64,000 nt of DNA, from NCBI GenBank assembly GCA_963830495.1, contig CAWHMS010000002.1:496001-560000 (forward strand). Reading direction: 5' to 3'. The DNA is from CAWHMS01 sp963830495 (GTDB taxonomy: Bacteria; Actinomycetota; Actinomycetes; Propionibacteriales; Nocardioidaceae). The notes below the pieces were generated by a model. It saw only the letters and a program-made list of their open reading frames with translations. It did no database searches and was not told the origin of the DNA. Both the position numbers and the translations under genes were made by a program. This document shows, one piece after another, positions 50,545 through 58,517 of this stretch. Every line of letters starts with the position of its first letter. Within the stretch, counting starts at the first letter, position 1.

Positions 50545-50751
50545 GTGAACGCACGACCGCCTGAGTCCGAGCCTTTGCTCACCCCGGCCGAAGTGGCGGC
50601 GATGTTCCGCGTCGACCCCAAGACGGTCACCCGGTGGGCTAAGGCTGGCAAGCTCAGTTCGATTCGCACGCTTGGCGGACACCGCCGGTACCGCGAGTCC
50701 GAAGTCAGGGAGCTGCTCGCCGGCGTACCCACCCAACGTCAAGCCGAGTAG
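50545..50751 (+). CDS. bldC: Developmental transcriptional regulator BldC
   Basis: A 68-residue MerR-like DNA-binding protein, exactly the length of Streptomyces BldC and very similar: LLTPAEVAAMFRVDPKTVTRWAKAGKLSSIRTLGGHRRYRESEVRELLAG. It lacks the MerR dimerisation helix; in Streptomyces it polymerises head-to-tail on AT-rich direct repeats and controls the timing of development. Here the organism may not sporulate, so the regulon could differ. GGAGGAGG lies 5 nt before the GTG start. It is convergent with the CPBP gene, 7 nt apart. Confidence 0.95.
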   Translation: MNARPPESEPLLTPAEVAAMFRVDPKTVTRWAKAGKLSSIRTLGGHRRYRESEVRELLAGVPTQRQAE

Positions 50752-50758
50752 CGTCCAC

Positions 50759-51520
50759 TCACACCTGTTGTCGATGGGCCCGCCGGAACAGCGGGGGCAG
50801 GTATCGCACCATCAGAGCGCTCCACGTCAGATGCGTCAACACTGGCGCTTGGAGCCCACCTGACGCTCGCCGCTGCATGCCGAACAACGTGCCCATCACC
50901 CCGGCGGCGAGCATCAACGCTGGGTTGCGGGTGGAAACGGTGGCCAGCGTGTAGACCGCCGTCGACATGACGACGGCCCGCTCCGCCTCCAGCGCGGCGT
51001 AGAGCGCACCCCGGAAGAAGACTTCCTCCCCCAGGCCGTTCGCCAACGTGGTCGCCACCACGAGGGGCTTGCTTCCTTCCTCCGCGAAGACCAAGACTCC
51101 CTCGATCGCGCGGTCGAGCACGGGAATCCGGCGAGCCACGAGAGCGCATCCGTAGAAGAACCCGAACGCCGCAACCCCGGTTGCCACCGGCGTGATGACC
51201 GGGCGGTGGATGTCCTGGTCGCGACTTTGGATGTAGCCCAGGTGCAGTGGCCCCGAGAGCAGACCTCCGGCGATCCACGTGGTCGCCACGGCAGCCGTGA
51301 GGCCGTAGAACTCCTTGGAGTTTGGCCTGGTCGACAGCGAGAGTCCCAGCAGCCCTGTGCCGACGAACGAAACCCCGGCCACCACCCGTCGGCGCCGGGC
51401 GACGACCGCCGGGCTCTCCAGGTGCTCGACGGGGACGACGTGCGTGATGCGCATCGGCAGCCGTGCTCCGACGCCGGATCGCACCGACCGCCACCACGCC
51501 CGGGTGTGTGGCGCCCTCAC
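50759..51520 (-). CDS. CPBP-family intramembrane metalloprotease
   Basis: A 253-residue polytopic membrane protein of the CPBP (Abi/CAAX-protease-like) family. The glutamate pair and Arg motif is GLGEEVFFRGALYAALEAE, and the downstream His motif is VLTHLTWSALMV. Five to six TM segments are predicted. The GTG start overlaps the upstream gene's TGA (GTGA), making it the last gene of a four-gene operon starting at 53528. Family members include Rce1-like proteases and bacteriocin-immunity proteins; the substrate here is unknown. Confidence 0.85.
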   Translation of the reverse strand: MRAPHTRAWWRSVRSGVGARLPMRITHVVPVEHLESPAVVARRRRVVAGVSFVGTGLLGLSLSTRPNSKEFYGLTAAVATTWIAGGLLSGPLHLGYIQSRDQDIHRPVITPVATGVAAFGFFYGCALVARRIPVLDRAIEGVLVFAEEGSKPLVVATTLANGLGEEVFFRGALYAALEAERAVVMSTAVYTLATVSTRNPALMLAAGVMGTLFGMQRRASGGLQAPVLTHLTWSALMVRYLPPLFRRAHRQQV

Positions 51521-52425
51521 CGAGCTGCTTTTCGCTGATCGCGCTCAGCCAGGGCGGCCCGTACCGCGTCGTCGTACCCCATCGGTTGGAACTCGACGAT
51601 GGCGGTGATGCTGTCATCGCGCACGGTGACCTCGTTGGCCATCGAGTCGACCAGTGACCTGCCGGTCTGGGTGTCCACGTCGGTGACCAGGGAGAGCCAG
51701 CGCGAGGACAGTCCCGGGGTCAGCACCGGGACCGGCACGATGAGCAACGGACGTCGCTTGAGCTTGGCCACCCGGCGCAGCATGGTCACGTACTGCAGCA
51801 CCTCGGGTCCGCCGATCTCGAAGACACGGCCGATGGCCCTCGGCTCGTCCAGTACGCCTAGGAGGTAGCGCACGACATCGGCGACCGCAATCGGTTGGGT
51901 CTTGGTCCGCACCCATTGCGGAGTGATCATCGCGGGCAGGTGTTCGACGAGCTGACGCGTCATCTCCCACGAGATCCCGCCGTCACCAACGATGATGCCT
52001 GCGCGCAGGACGGTGACCGGCACGCCTGCGGCTCCGAGCAGCGCTTCGACCTCACGGCGGCTGCGCAGGTGGGCCGAGAGCTCGTCGGACTCGCTGCCCA
52101 GCCCACCGAGGTAGACGATCTGCTGGAGCCCGGCGTCGGCCGCTGCCTGCCCGAAGGCAACCGCTCCAGCGGCGTCGAGCTGCTCGAAGTCCTTGGAGTC
52201 CAGTGAATGCACGAGGTAGTAGGCGGCCCGGCAGCCCTCGAGCGCGCGAGCAAGCCCGCCCTCGTCGCTGACGTCGCCGTAGACCGGTTTCCCGGCTCCG
52301 TCATAGCTGTCCGGGTGGCGGGTCATCGCCCGTACGTCGTGCCCGGCGGCGGCAAGCGACGGGCACAGCCGTCGGCCGACGAAGCCGGAGGCGCCTGCCA
52401 CCAGCACGGGTCCGGCTGACGTCAC
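51517..52425 (-). CDS. NmrA-like/atypical SDR NAD(P)-binding protein
   Basis: A 302-residue Rossmann-fold protein. The nucleotide loop is VLVAGASGFVGRRLCPSLAAAGHDV, with AYYLVHSLDSKDFEQLDA, IVYLGGLGSE and an SRREVEALLGAAGVPVTVLRAGIIVGDGG segment typical of YbjT/NmrA-like epimerase-related proteins. The usual SDR catalytic Tyr-x3-Lys is not obvious, so it could be a redox sensor or a reductase. Both ends overlap neighbours by 4 nt (ATGA and GTGA), so it is tightly coupled in the operon. Confidence 0.85.
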   Translation of the reverse strand: MTSAGPVLVAGASGFVGRRLCPSLAAAGHDVRAMTRHPDSYDGAGKPVYGDVSDEGGLARALEGCRAAYYLVHSLDSKDFEQLDAAGAVAFGQAAADAGLQQIVYLGGLGSESDELSAHLRSRREVEALLGAAGVPVTVLRAGIIVGDGGISWEMTRQLVEHLPAMITPQWVRTKTQPIAVADVVRYLLGVLDEPRAIGRVFEIGGPEVLQYVTMLRRVAKLKRRPLLIVPVPVLTPGLSSRWLSLVTDVDTQTGRSLVDSMANEVTVRDDSITAIVEFQPMGYDDAVRAALAERDQRKAAR

Positions 52426-53303
52426 CGATCGTCTCCTTTGCGTTCGTGTCCTGCTTGCCGTGGCGCTTGTGGTCGCTGGTGCCCGAGCTCTCCGCCGATC
52501 CGGCCGCCATGGGGGCGACCGTGGTCGGCATACTCCTCCCGATAGAACGACATCGTCCAGTCGCCCAGCTGGACGCGGCTGGCGGTGCGCAGCAGAGCGG
52601 AGTCGATCGGTACGCCGTTGACGAGCGCCGAACGAGACGCTGCCAACCTGAACAGGACGAACTCGTCCTCGTCGTCATGCCGGATCTCTGCGTGAACTGG
52701 CGCTAGGCCGACGAGCCGGATGTCACACGACTCGTCACTGCCGATCGTGGTGACGTCGTCGCGCAGGGGGAACACCTGGCGGCGCTCACCAACCCTTGGG
52801 GCCGGTGGCGGCGCCATGATCAGGCAAGGATTCCCGCCGCGACCAGGATCATGCGTGGTGGTCACCGGCCGCCGCCGCTGCCGGCGCAGCGTCGGCACCA
52901 GCGGGAACAACGTCCTCGGCGGCAGTAGCTCGGTGGTAGGCAGAGCGCCGGCCGCCGGAGCTTGGGTCCGGCCGCGCAGCAGTTGCCAGAGGCCCGCCGC
53001 ACGCTCGATCCGGATGTGCCGGGAGCCGGTGAGACGATGTTGGACCCAGCGGGTCCGCGTGCCGCCCAGTGTCACCAGGGGTCCCGCGGGCGTCACGACG
53101 GTCAGCGACAGATTCCGAGCGGCGAGCCCGTCGGCCAAGGCACGGATCGCTCCGGCGTCTCTGCGCCCGGCGAACAGGAACGGGTCGCTCACTTGCAGTT
53201 GCAAGCGAGTACCGGACCCGGTCAACGAGCCGGTGACCTTGCCTGACCCTGGGATGTCGATCGAGAAGTCGAGGTCGGCGTCGACACTGAGCGCCATGGT
53301 CAT
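52422..53303 (-). CDS. FHA-domain protein with novel N-terminal domain
   Basis: 293 residues. The first ~100 form a beta-rich domain of unknown type (VDADLDFSIDIPGSGKVTGSLTGSGTRLQLQVSDPFLF). An Arg/Pro-rich linker follows (about 115-165). Then comes an FHA domain at about 172-265 with VFPLRDDVTTIGSDESCDIRLVGLAPVHAEIRHDDEDEFVLFRL, LVNGVPID and RVQLGDWTMSF. The GSDESCDI...HAEI pattern fits phosphothreonine binding. The tail is basic and disordered. It is second in the operon, with an ATGA overlap into the NmrA-like gene. Confidence 0.8.
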   Translation of the reverse strand: MTMALSVDADLDFSIDIPGSGKVTGSLTGSGTRLQLQVSDPFLFAGRRDAGAIRALADGLAARNLSLTVVTPAGPLVTLGGTRTRWVQHRLTGSRHIRIERAAGLWQLLRGRTQAPAAGALPTTELLPPRTLFPLVPTLRRQRRRPVTTTHDPGRGGNPCLIMAPPPAPRVGERRQVFPLRDDVTTIGSDESCDIRLVGLAPVHAEIRHDDEDEFVLFRLAASRSALVNGVPIDSALLRTASRVQLGDWTMSFYREEYADHGRPHGGRIGGELGHQRPQAPRQAGHERKGDDR

Positions 53304-53306
53304 GGC

Positions 53307-53528
53307 TTACCTACCGCTGTCGGCGTTGTCCTTGGTGGTGACTTGCAGGGTGCCGTTGAGCTTCCAGGTCGCCCTGGGTGCGTCGGCTCCGGTGTCGCGG
53401 GGGATCTCGACAGCCATGTCGATGAAGCGGTAGTTGATCGCGGCCTCGCGGCCAGTGAGGAACAACCACATCTCGCGGCCCAGATCTGTCCAGTCGACGA
53501 CCTTGTCGGTGCTGATGTCGCTTGTCAT
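53307..53528 (-). CDS. Small conserved protein heading the FHA operon
   Basis: 73 residues, MTSDISTDKVVDWTDLGREMWLFLTGREAAINYRFIDMAVEIP and a C-terminal beta-rich WKLNGTLQVTTKD. The last part resembles the N-terminal domain of the following FHA protein (a strand pattern of the type GTLQV/GSLTG), so the two may share a fold. No family is recognised. GAGAGG precedes the ATG. It starts 81 nt from the divergent MerR gene, with the palindrome between. Confidence 0.65.
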   Translation of the reverse strand: MTSDISTDKVVDWTDLGREMWLFLTGREAAINYRFIDMAVEIPRDTGADAPRATWKLNGTLQVTTKDNADSGR

Positions 53529-53566
53529 GAGGGAAACCTCTCTCGCGGGTGAATCAGCGGGATATC

Positions 53567-53593
53567 TAAACAGTTAATTAAACAGTCTGTTTA
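53567..53593. promoter_or_regulatory. TAAACAG repeat/palindrome, candidate MerR-DICT operator
   Basis: TAAACAG occurs at 53567-53573 and again at 53579-53585; the second copy, one T and CTGTTTA (53587-53593) form a perfect 15-nt palindrome. It lies in the 81-nt AT-rich gap between the divergent FHA operon and MerR gene. It falls in the spacer upstream of TACTCT (53598-53603), the probable -10 of the MerR gene, as expected for a MerR-type operator. Confidence 0.65.
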
Positions 53594-53609
53594 GGTTTAC
53601 TCTGCCATA

Positions 53610-54512
53610 GTGACCCCAGACCCCACTCCCGCGCAACCCCCCGGACCAGGCCGCTCCCCTTCCGCCGCAGACCTGACCATCGGAGAGTTGGCACGACGTA
53701 CCGGGCTTGCCCCCGCGACGGTGCGCATGTGGGAGGCCCGGCACGGCTTCCCCCGCCCGACCCGGCAGAAAGGCGGGCACCGCAGGTACGACGAGCGCCA
53801 GGTGGAGCTCATCAATCAGGTGCTGCGGCGTCGCGACGCGGGTGTCCGGCTCGAGGTGGCCATCGCAGGGGTGGCGCGTGCCGAAGCCGCGATGCTCACG
53901 CCGCCGGGTGCTCCCTCGGTCTACGCGGCCTTGCGTCGACTGCATCCTGCTCTGCAGCCGCAGCGGTTGCAGAAGTCGACCCTCAAAGCCGTGTCGTGGG
54001 CGATCGAGGACGAGTGCTGCGCCCGCGCAGACCAACCCCTGATCTTCGGAGCGTTTCAGCAGGAGCGCTACTTCCGCGCCGCCGAGGACCGTTGGACCGA
54101 GCTTGCCCGGGTGGCGAGGTCCAGCGTGGTGTTCGCCACCTTCGGCCCGAACCCGTCGTCACGGAGCAACTCGGTGCTGGTGAGCCTGCCCGAGGACGCG
54201 CCGATGCGGCGCGAATGGGCAGTGGTGTGCGACGCGCCGGACCAGCCGGCCGCGCTCACCGCCTGGGAGATCCCGGGCCAGTCGTCGGTGCCAGACAAGC
54301 AGCGGCAGTTCGAGTCAGTGTGGACCGTTGAGCCGGCTGCCGTGCGCGACGCCGCTAGGGCCTGCGCCCAGGTCGCACACCTGCTCGGACATGCCGAAGC
54401 GGGACCGCTGCTCCACCAGCTCGCCGCCGACCTGCCGCCGGCGCCGGCCGAGCTCGTCAGGGCGACCTCACTGCTCAACCGCGTCGTTGCCTATGTCGAC
54501 CAGGCCGGCTGA
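53610..54512 (+). CDS. MerR-family regulator with C-terminal DICT sensory domain
   Basis: 300 residues. The MerR helix-turn-helix covers about 20-85 (LTIGELARRTGLAPATVRMWEARHGFPRPTRQKGGHRRYDERQVELINQVLRRRDAGVRLEVAI). The region about 120-280 fits a DICT domain (LKAVSWAIEDECCARADQPLIFGAFQQERYFRAAEDRWTELARVARSSVVFATF), a sensor found with photoreceptor and nucleotide-signalling proteins. No cobalamin-binding His motif is present, unlike LitR/CarH. The GTG start is 6 nt after a TACTCT box and lacks a Shine-Dalgarno site, suggesting a leaderless mRNA. It probably regulates the divergent four-gene operon. Confidence 0.85.
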   Translation: MTPDPTPAQPPGPGRSPSAADLTIGELARRTGLAPATVRMWEARHGFPRPTRQKGGHRRYDERQVELINQVLRRRDAGVRLEVAIAGVARAEAAMLTPPGAPSVYAALRRLHPALQPQRLQKSTLKAVSWAIEDECCARADQPLIFGAFQQERYFRAAEDRWTELARVARSSVVFATFGPNPSSRSNSVLVSLPEDAPMRREWAVVCDAPDQPAALTAWEIPGQSSVPDKQRQFESVWTVEPAAVRDAARACAQVAHLLGHAEAGPLLHQLAADLPPAPAELVRATSLLNRVVAYVDQAG

Positions 54513-54607
54513 TTCCTCGGCCCGAGCAACCTTGCGGGCGCGACTAGCGTCTGGGTTGATAGGAGCGCTGGGGGGTCCGGCGTCCTCAGTCCCGAGGGGG
54601 GATCATC

Positions 54608-55021
54608 GTGCACACTCCCATTAGTGCGGCGAGGCGCACCAAGCTCGGCGCGGCTGCCTTCGCCGCTGCCTTGCCGTTCGCGTTGGCCGCCGCGCCCGCG
54701 CAGGCCTGCGGCGGTTGCGACGACTCCGACATCTCGGTGCGGGTGTCGGACCGTACGCCGGCCAGCGGTCAGCAGTTCGTCGCGCGCGGGCTGTTCATCC
54801 TGGGCGGGCTGCCTGCCCCTGGCCACGTGGTGAAGGTCCAGACCTATCGCGGCGGCGACTGGGTCAACATCACCGGTGCCCGCGTCACCACCAACGACGA
54901 GGGCAGGTATCGGGTCCGGCTGATCCTGTTCGCCAAGGGTGAGCGACTCATGCGCGTCAAGGGCATCGGCGAGCAGAACGAGAAGAACGAGGTCGCCCGC
55001 TTCACGGTGCGCGTTCACTGA
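54608..55021 (+). CDS. Small secreted protein
   Basis: 137 residues. A clear Sec signal peptide (KLGAAAFAAALPFALAAAPAQA) is followed by CGGCDDSDISVRVSDRTPASGQQFVARGLF and an Ig-like beta domain with DEGRYRVRLILFAKGERLMRVKGIGEQNEKNEV. The PAQAC sequence is not a good lipobox, so release rather than lipidation is expected; the CGGC pair may form a disulfide. GAGGGGGG lies before the GTG start. Function unknown. Confidence 0.75.
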   Translation: MHTPISAARRTKLGAAAFAAALPFALAAAPAQACGGCDDSDISVRVSDRTPASGQQFVARGLFILGGLPAPGHVVKVQTYRGGDWVNITGARVTTNDEGRYRVRLILFAKGERLMRVKGIGEQNEKNEVARFTVRVH

Positions 55022-55060
55022 GGCGCTCGTCTCACCACACTGCGCAGCAGTAGATCTGCG

Positions 55061-55110
55061 CAAAGATCCGACCAGGACGGGCCTGTGACCCCAGCCTGGT
55101 CGGATCCTTG
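55061..55110. terminator. Inverted repeat, GATCCGAC family copy 5
   Basis: CAAAGATCCGACCAGG (55061-55076) pairs with CCTGGTCGGATCCTTG (55095-55110) with one mismatch. It lies between the small secreted protein gene and the convergent membrane protein gene. The arms share AAGGATCCGAC with the other copies but the loop differs. Confidence 0.75.
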
Positions 55111-55141
55111 TGCGTGGGGTGCGGGTGGGGGCGGGTCGGGG

Positions 55142-56545
55142 TCAGATCGACTCGAGGCCGCGCCAACGCAGCACCAGCGCGACGTTGCTGTTGGTGCGCA
55201 GTGCGGCCAGCAGTGCAGGCATGGTCGAGACACCGCGCTCGTCGACGAGGACGGCGGCGAACTGCTCGAACCGGCCGTCGGCCTTAGCCTCGTGGGTCGC
55301 CTTCAGCAGTGCGCTCGCCGTACGAATGCCGTGGCGTGCCAGCAGCTTGCGAGTGCTGCCCGGATCCCGTCGGGTCGCGTCGTCCGGCCCGAGCTGGGTG
55401 AGCAGGATGGCCTGGTCGACCCAGTCGATGACCCGGTTGGCGGGGAAGCGGGTGTTGACCACCAGGTCGACGATGTCGGCATTGGCCATGTTGGGGACAT
55501 TCTCGATGTCCTCCTCCTCCAGCCGCGACTCGTGCCACACCGTGAGTCCGTCGAGCTCGGCCAAGGGCAGGCTGGACTTCAGGGTCGGCAGCACGATCTG
55601 GAACAGCGATTGCCCGAGGTTCCGGATCACCTGCCACACCACGACCGGGAAAACGCCGACGATGAAGGCCAACAGCAGCAGCTCCGGCCGGGTCTGCCAG
55701 GCTGACATGTTGCCCGTGGCCTCGATGACCCAGATCCCGATCGTTGCCAGCACCACCCGCAGGACAACGGCGACGTACGCGCTGCCGCGAAGGTCGCCAC
55801 GGACGTACCGCCGGAACAGCAGCTGCAACGAGAAGAAGTACGCGCCGAGGAAGGTCATCGTGACCGGCGTCGCATTCGGCGTCAGCGCCAGCAGCCACCG
55901 GGGGCTCACCTCGGAGTCGTCGGGGAAGGTCTCGATCGGAGGCAGCGTCAACAGCCATCCGATCGAGAACACCACGATGCTCAGGAAGACCGGTACCGCG
56001 GCCGTCGCGAGCGGGAGACTCTCGCGCGCGTCCTCCTCGGAGTAGGGCTCGGCGGAGTTGGCGATGATGTTGTCGTGGATCGCCTCCGGCATCCGTCCGT
56101 ACGTCGCCTCGAAGCGCTGCAGGTAGCCGCTGATCCTGATCGAGCGGGACCGATCCGTCTCGACTCGGCCACCGACGCACCAGGCGTCGAGCAGACCGAG
56201 TCGCTGGAGGCTGGCCACGAACTCGTTGAGCAGGCTAGCTCGCTGGGCGGCCAGGAAGAGCCACCACAGCAGTGCCGGGGTGATGCTGAGCGCGATCAGC
56301 ACCACGCCGCGCATGGCGACCAACTGCTGTTCGGCGGGAAGCACGAAGAACACGCTGGCCAGCATCAGCAGGAGCACCGGGTAGCCGAACAGCAGCAGCA
56401 CCGCAGCTCGCGTCGAGGCGCCACGGGCCTTCGCCCAACCCTTGGTGAGGAGCGCCGCCATGACCGCGACGACCACGGCCAGGCCGATCGTCATCGGCAC
56501 CCAGTTGTCGGCCAGCCATTCTCGCCGCGTGGGGCTCACCAGCAT
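55142..56545 (-). CDS. Polytopic membrane protein (start displaced by frameshift)
   Basis: 467 residues from the first in-frame ATG, with at least eight TM segments (about 16-34, 48-70, 80-98, 183-203, 230-250, 262-280, 292-312) and a cytoplasmic C-terminal helical domain of ~150 residues. The family is not recognised. The ATG at 56545 has no ribosome site and sits inside a hydrophobic stretch (FWAGLALIFMLV), so the true protein begins earlier. Continuing upstream, this frame encodes ~80 more plausible residues but has no start codon before a stop near 56797. See the neighbouring feature. Confidence 0.7.
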   Translation of the reverse strand: MLVSPTRREWLADNWVPMTIGLAVVVAVMAALLTKGWAKARGASTRAAVLLLFGYPVLLLMLASVFFVLPAEQQLVAMRGVVLIALSITPALLWWLFLAAQRASLLNEFVASLQRLGLLDAWCVGGRVETDRSRSIRISGYLQRFEATYGRMPEAIHDNIIANSAEPYSEEDARESLPLATAAVPVFLSIVVFSIGWLLTLPPIETFPDDSEVSPRWLLALTPNATPVTMTFLGAYFFSLQLLFRRYVRGDLRGSAYVAVVLRVVLATIGIWVIEATGNMSAWQTRPELLLLAFIVGVFPVVVWQVIRNLGQSLFQIVLPTLKSSLPLAELDGLTVWHESRLEEEDIENVPNMANADIVDLVVNTRFPANRVIDWVDQAILLTQLGPDDATRRDPGSTRKLLARHGIRTASALLKATHEAKADGRFEQFAAVLVDERGVSTMPALLAALRTNSNVALVLRWRGLESI

Positions 56546-56835
56546 GAAGATCAGGGCAAGTCCCGCCCAGAACGCGATGACCAGGGCGAGATCCCAGGCG
56601 CTGAGCCGGGCACCTGGCGCTGCGTCCTCGCCGGTGTCACCCGGCGAGGCGGAGTCGTCGGGTGGCGGAGCGGTCAGGGGCGGCTCGACGCCGTACTCGA
56701 TGGGCCGACGGGCTCCGCGCGGAGCGGGCGGTGCCTGCCTGGCCGGCGCGGCCGGCGCGGCGGAGGCGCCATGGTCGACGCATCGCTAGTGCGCTCGGCC
56801 TTGTCGCCGGGCAGTGTGTTCGGTTCCGGGCCCAT
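56546..56835 (-). other. Displaced N-terminal coding segment of the membrane protein
   Basis: ATG 56835 has a near-ideal GGAGGAGG site 5-6 nt upstream and encodes MGPEPNTLPGDKAERTSDASTMAPP. That frame then dies near 56677. The frame leading into the membrane protein encodes APAAPARQAPPAPRGARRPIEYGVEPPLTAPPPDDSASPGDTGEDAAPGARLSAWDLALVIAFWAG, a disordered N-terminus plus first TM helix. Joining them needs one extra base near 56700-56770. A sequencing error or a real frameshift are both possible. Confidence 0.55.
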
Positions 56836-57048
56836 GGGCGCCTCCTCCGTGGAGCCCTCGTGACTTTCAGTGAAGCACCGGCTGCGCTGAGGGCGCAGCC
56901 AAACGCACGAGGAGCGTGACGACGGCGTAACAGAGCGTCATGAATAGCCCGACTTATGGGTAAATGCTCGGTTCGCCATGCTCGCCTGCGCTGTGTTTGA
57001 CTGGGGCTCCTTGCCCTGACGTCGACGCCAGATGGGTTGTTGCCACCT

Positions 57049-58014
57049 GTGCCACGCACACGTCCGCGTCACGCCAAGCGTGCGCCGCTCCTGCAGCGGC
57101 TTGCCCCGCTCGGCGCCGCTGCTGCCGTTGCCCTGGTCGTCGGGGCGGTATCGGTGGCGTCACCGGAGTCCGAGGACGCCCCGGGGGTGACGAACCCCGA
57201 CACCGGGCAGTCGTTCGACCTGGCGATCCGAGCCGACGAGTCGTTGGACCAGGTGAGTCGCGGCCTGGTCGACGAGCGACCGCGGCCGGCCCTGACGCGC
57301 ACCCTTCCCAGCGACGACGTCGAGGGAGAAGGGGCGGCGATCGAACTGACGGCGGTCGGACGTCGGTACCTCACTGCCGACCTGAATCTCTGGAGCGGTC
57401 CCGGTGAGGACTTCGAGCTGATCGACGTACTGCCCGCCGACCGCAAGGTGTCGATCACGGGTGAGTCGCAACGCGGTTGGGCGCAGGTGCTCATTCGCGG
57501 TGAGCCGGGGTGGGTCAACGCGTCGTACCTGGTCTCCGAGCCGCCGACCGAGCCAGCGCCGACGTCCGGTGCCGGACCCGAGAAGGCCGACGCGAGCCCG
57601 GACGGCACGGGGAGTTCGAGTCCTCAGCCGTCGACCGCCGCTGGCGGCATCTCCAAGGCTCCCTGCGCCACCGGTTCTTCGGTCGAGGCCGGCCTGACCC
57701 CGAACGCGATCAGTGTCCACAGGGCTGTCTGTGCGCGCTTCCCGGACGTGGCGGCGTACGGCGGACTGCGATCCGACGGGGAGCACGCCCAGGGCCTGGC
57801 CCTGGACATCATGGTGACCGACAGCGCCCTGGGCGACTCCATCGCGGCCTGGGTGCAGGCCAACCACGCCGCTCTCGGCGTGAGCGAGATCCTCTGGTAC
57901 CAGCAGATCTGGACGGTTCAGCGCAGCAGCGAGGGGTGGCGTCCTCTCGAGGACCGCGGGTCGGCCACGGCCAACCACTACGACCACGTGCACGTCACGG
58001 TCTACGGCACCTAG
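57049..58014 (+). CDS. Secreted SH3-domain protein with peptidase-like C-terminus
   Basis: 321 residues. An N-terminal membrane/signal segment (LGAAAAVALVVGAVSVASP, about 24-42) is followed by an SH3-like domain at about 108-165 (YLTADLNLWSGPGEDFELIDVLPADRKVSITGESQRGWAQVLIRGEPGWVNASYL). A Ser/Pro linker precedes a C-terminal domain of the D,D-carboxypeptidase-like/extensin-like type (YGGLRSDGEHAQGLALDIMV, and YDHVHVTVYG), with potential zinc ligands His and Asp. It is probably a cell-wall-bound hydrolase or binding protein. GTG 57049 is preferred over TTG 57037. Confidence 0.82.
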   Translation: MPRTRPRHAKRAPLLQRLAPLGAAAAVALVVGAVSVASPESEDAPGVTNPDTGQSFDLAIRADESLDQVSRGLVDERPRPALTRTLPSDDVEGEGAAIELTAVGRRYLTADLNLWSGPGEDFELIDVLPADRKVSITGESQRGWAQVLIRGEPGWVNASYLVSEPPTEPAPTSGAGPEKADASPDGTGSSSPQPSTAAGGISKAPCATGSSVEAGLTPNAISVHRAVCARFPDVAAYGGLRSDGEHAQGLALDIMVTDSALGDSIAAWVQANHAALGVSEILWYQQIWTVQRSSEGWRPLEDRGSATANHYDHVHVTVYGT

Positions 58015-58067
58015 CCGGTGGCATCGCCGCGACCGGCAAAGGTCGGGCGTTCAGATGCTGGTTTCTC

Positions 58068-58073
58068 TAGGCT
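58068..58073 (+). promoter_or_regulatory. -10 box of the VOC gene (leaderless)
   Basis: TAGGCT ends 6 nt before ATG 58080; no Shine-Dalgarno motif is present. Confidence 0.4.
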
Positions 58074-58079
58074 GGCCGG

Positions 58080-58517
58080 ATGGCTCTCAGGATGGACAAC
58101 GTCGGCATCGTCGTCGAGGACCTGGCCGTGGTGATCGAGTTCTTCCGCGAACTCGGCCTCGAGCTCGAAGGGCAAGCCATGGTGGAAGGGGAGTGGGCAG
58201 GACGCGTCACAGGCCTTGCCGACCAACGCGTCGAGACCGCCATGATGCGCACGCCGGACGGCCACGGTCGGCTCGAGCTCTCGCGCTTTCTTGCGCCGCA
58301 GGTGGTTGCCGATCACCGGAACGCCCCGGTGAACGCTCTGGGCTACCTTCGCGTCATGTTCGCGGTGGACGACATCGACGAGACGCTCGTTCGCCTCCGC
58401 AAGCGCGGTGCGCAGCTCGTCAGCAGTGAGGTTGTCCAGTACGAGGACGTGTACCGGCTCTGCTATGTCCGCGGGCCTGAAGGCATTCTCGTCGGGCTCG
58501 CCCAAGCACTCCGCTGA
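58080..58517 (+). CDS. VOC-family (glyoxalase/bleomycin-resistance-like) protein
   Basis: 145 residues in two beta-alpha-beta-beta-beta modules. MDNVGIVVEDLAVVIEFFRELGLELEG opens the first and LGYLRVMFAVDDIDETLVRLRKRGAQLV the second; YRLCYVRGPEGILVGLAQ carries the usual metal-ligand Glu. It acts as a metal-dependent lyase or dioxygenase, or as a binding protein, in relatives; the substrate is unknown. It stands alone. Confidence 0.85.
   Translation: MALRMDNVGIVVEDLAVVIEFFRELGLELEGQAMVEGEWAGRVTGLADQRVETAMMRTPDGHGRLELSRFLAPQVVADHRNAPVNALGYLRVMFAVDDIDETLVRLRKRGAQLVSSEVVQYEDVYRLCYVRGPEGILVGLAQALR

Noticed and set aside
56836..57048. c-di-AMP (ydaO) riboswitch before the SH3/peptidase gene
   Set aside because: The gene type is a common target, but the conserved ydaO sequence blocks are not recognisable in this leader.
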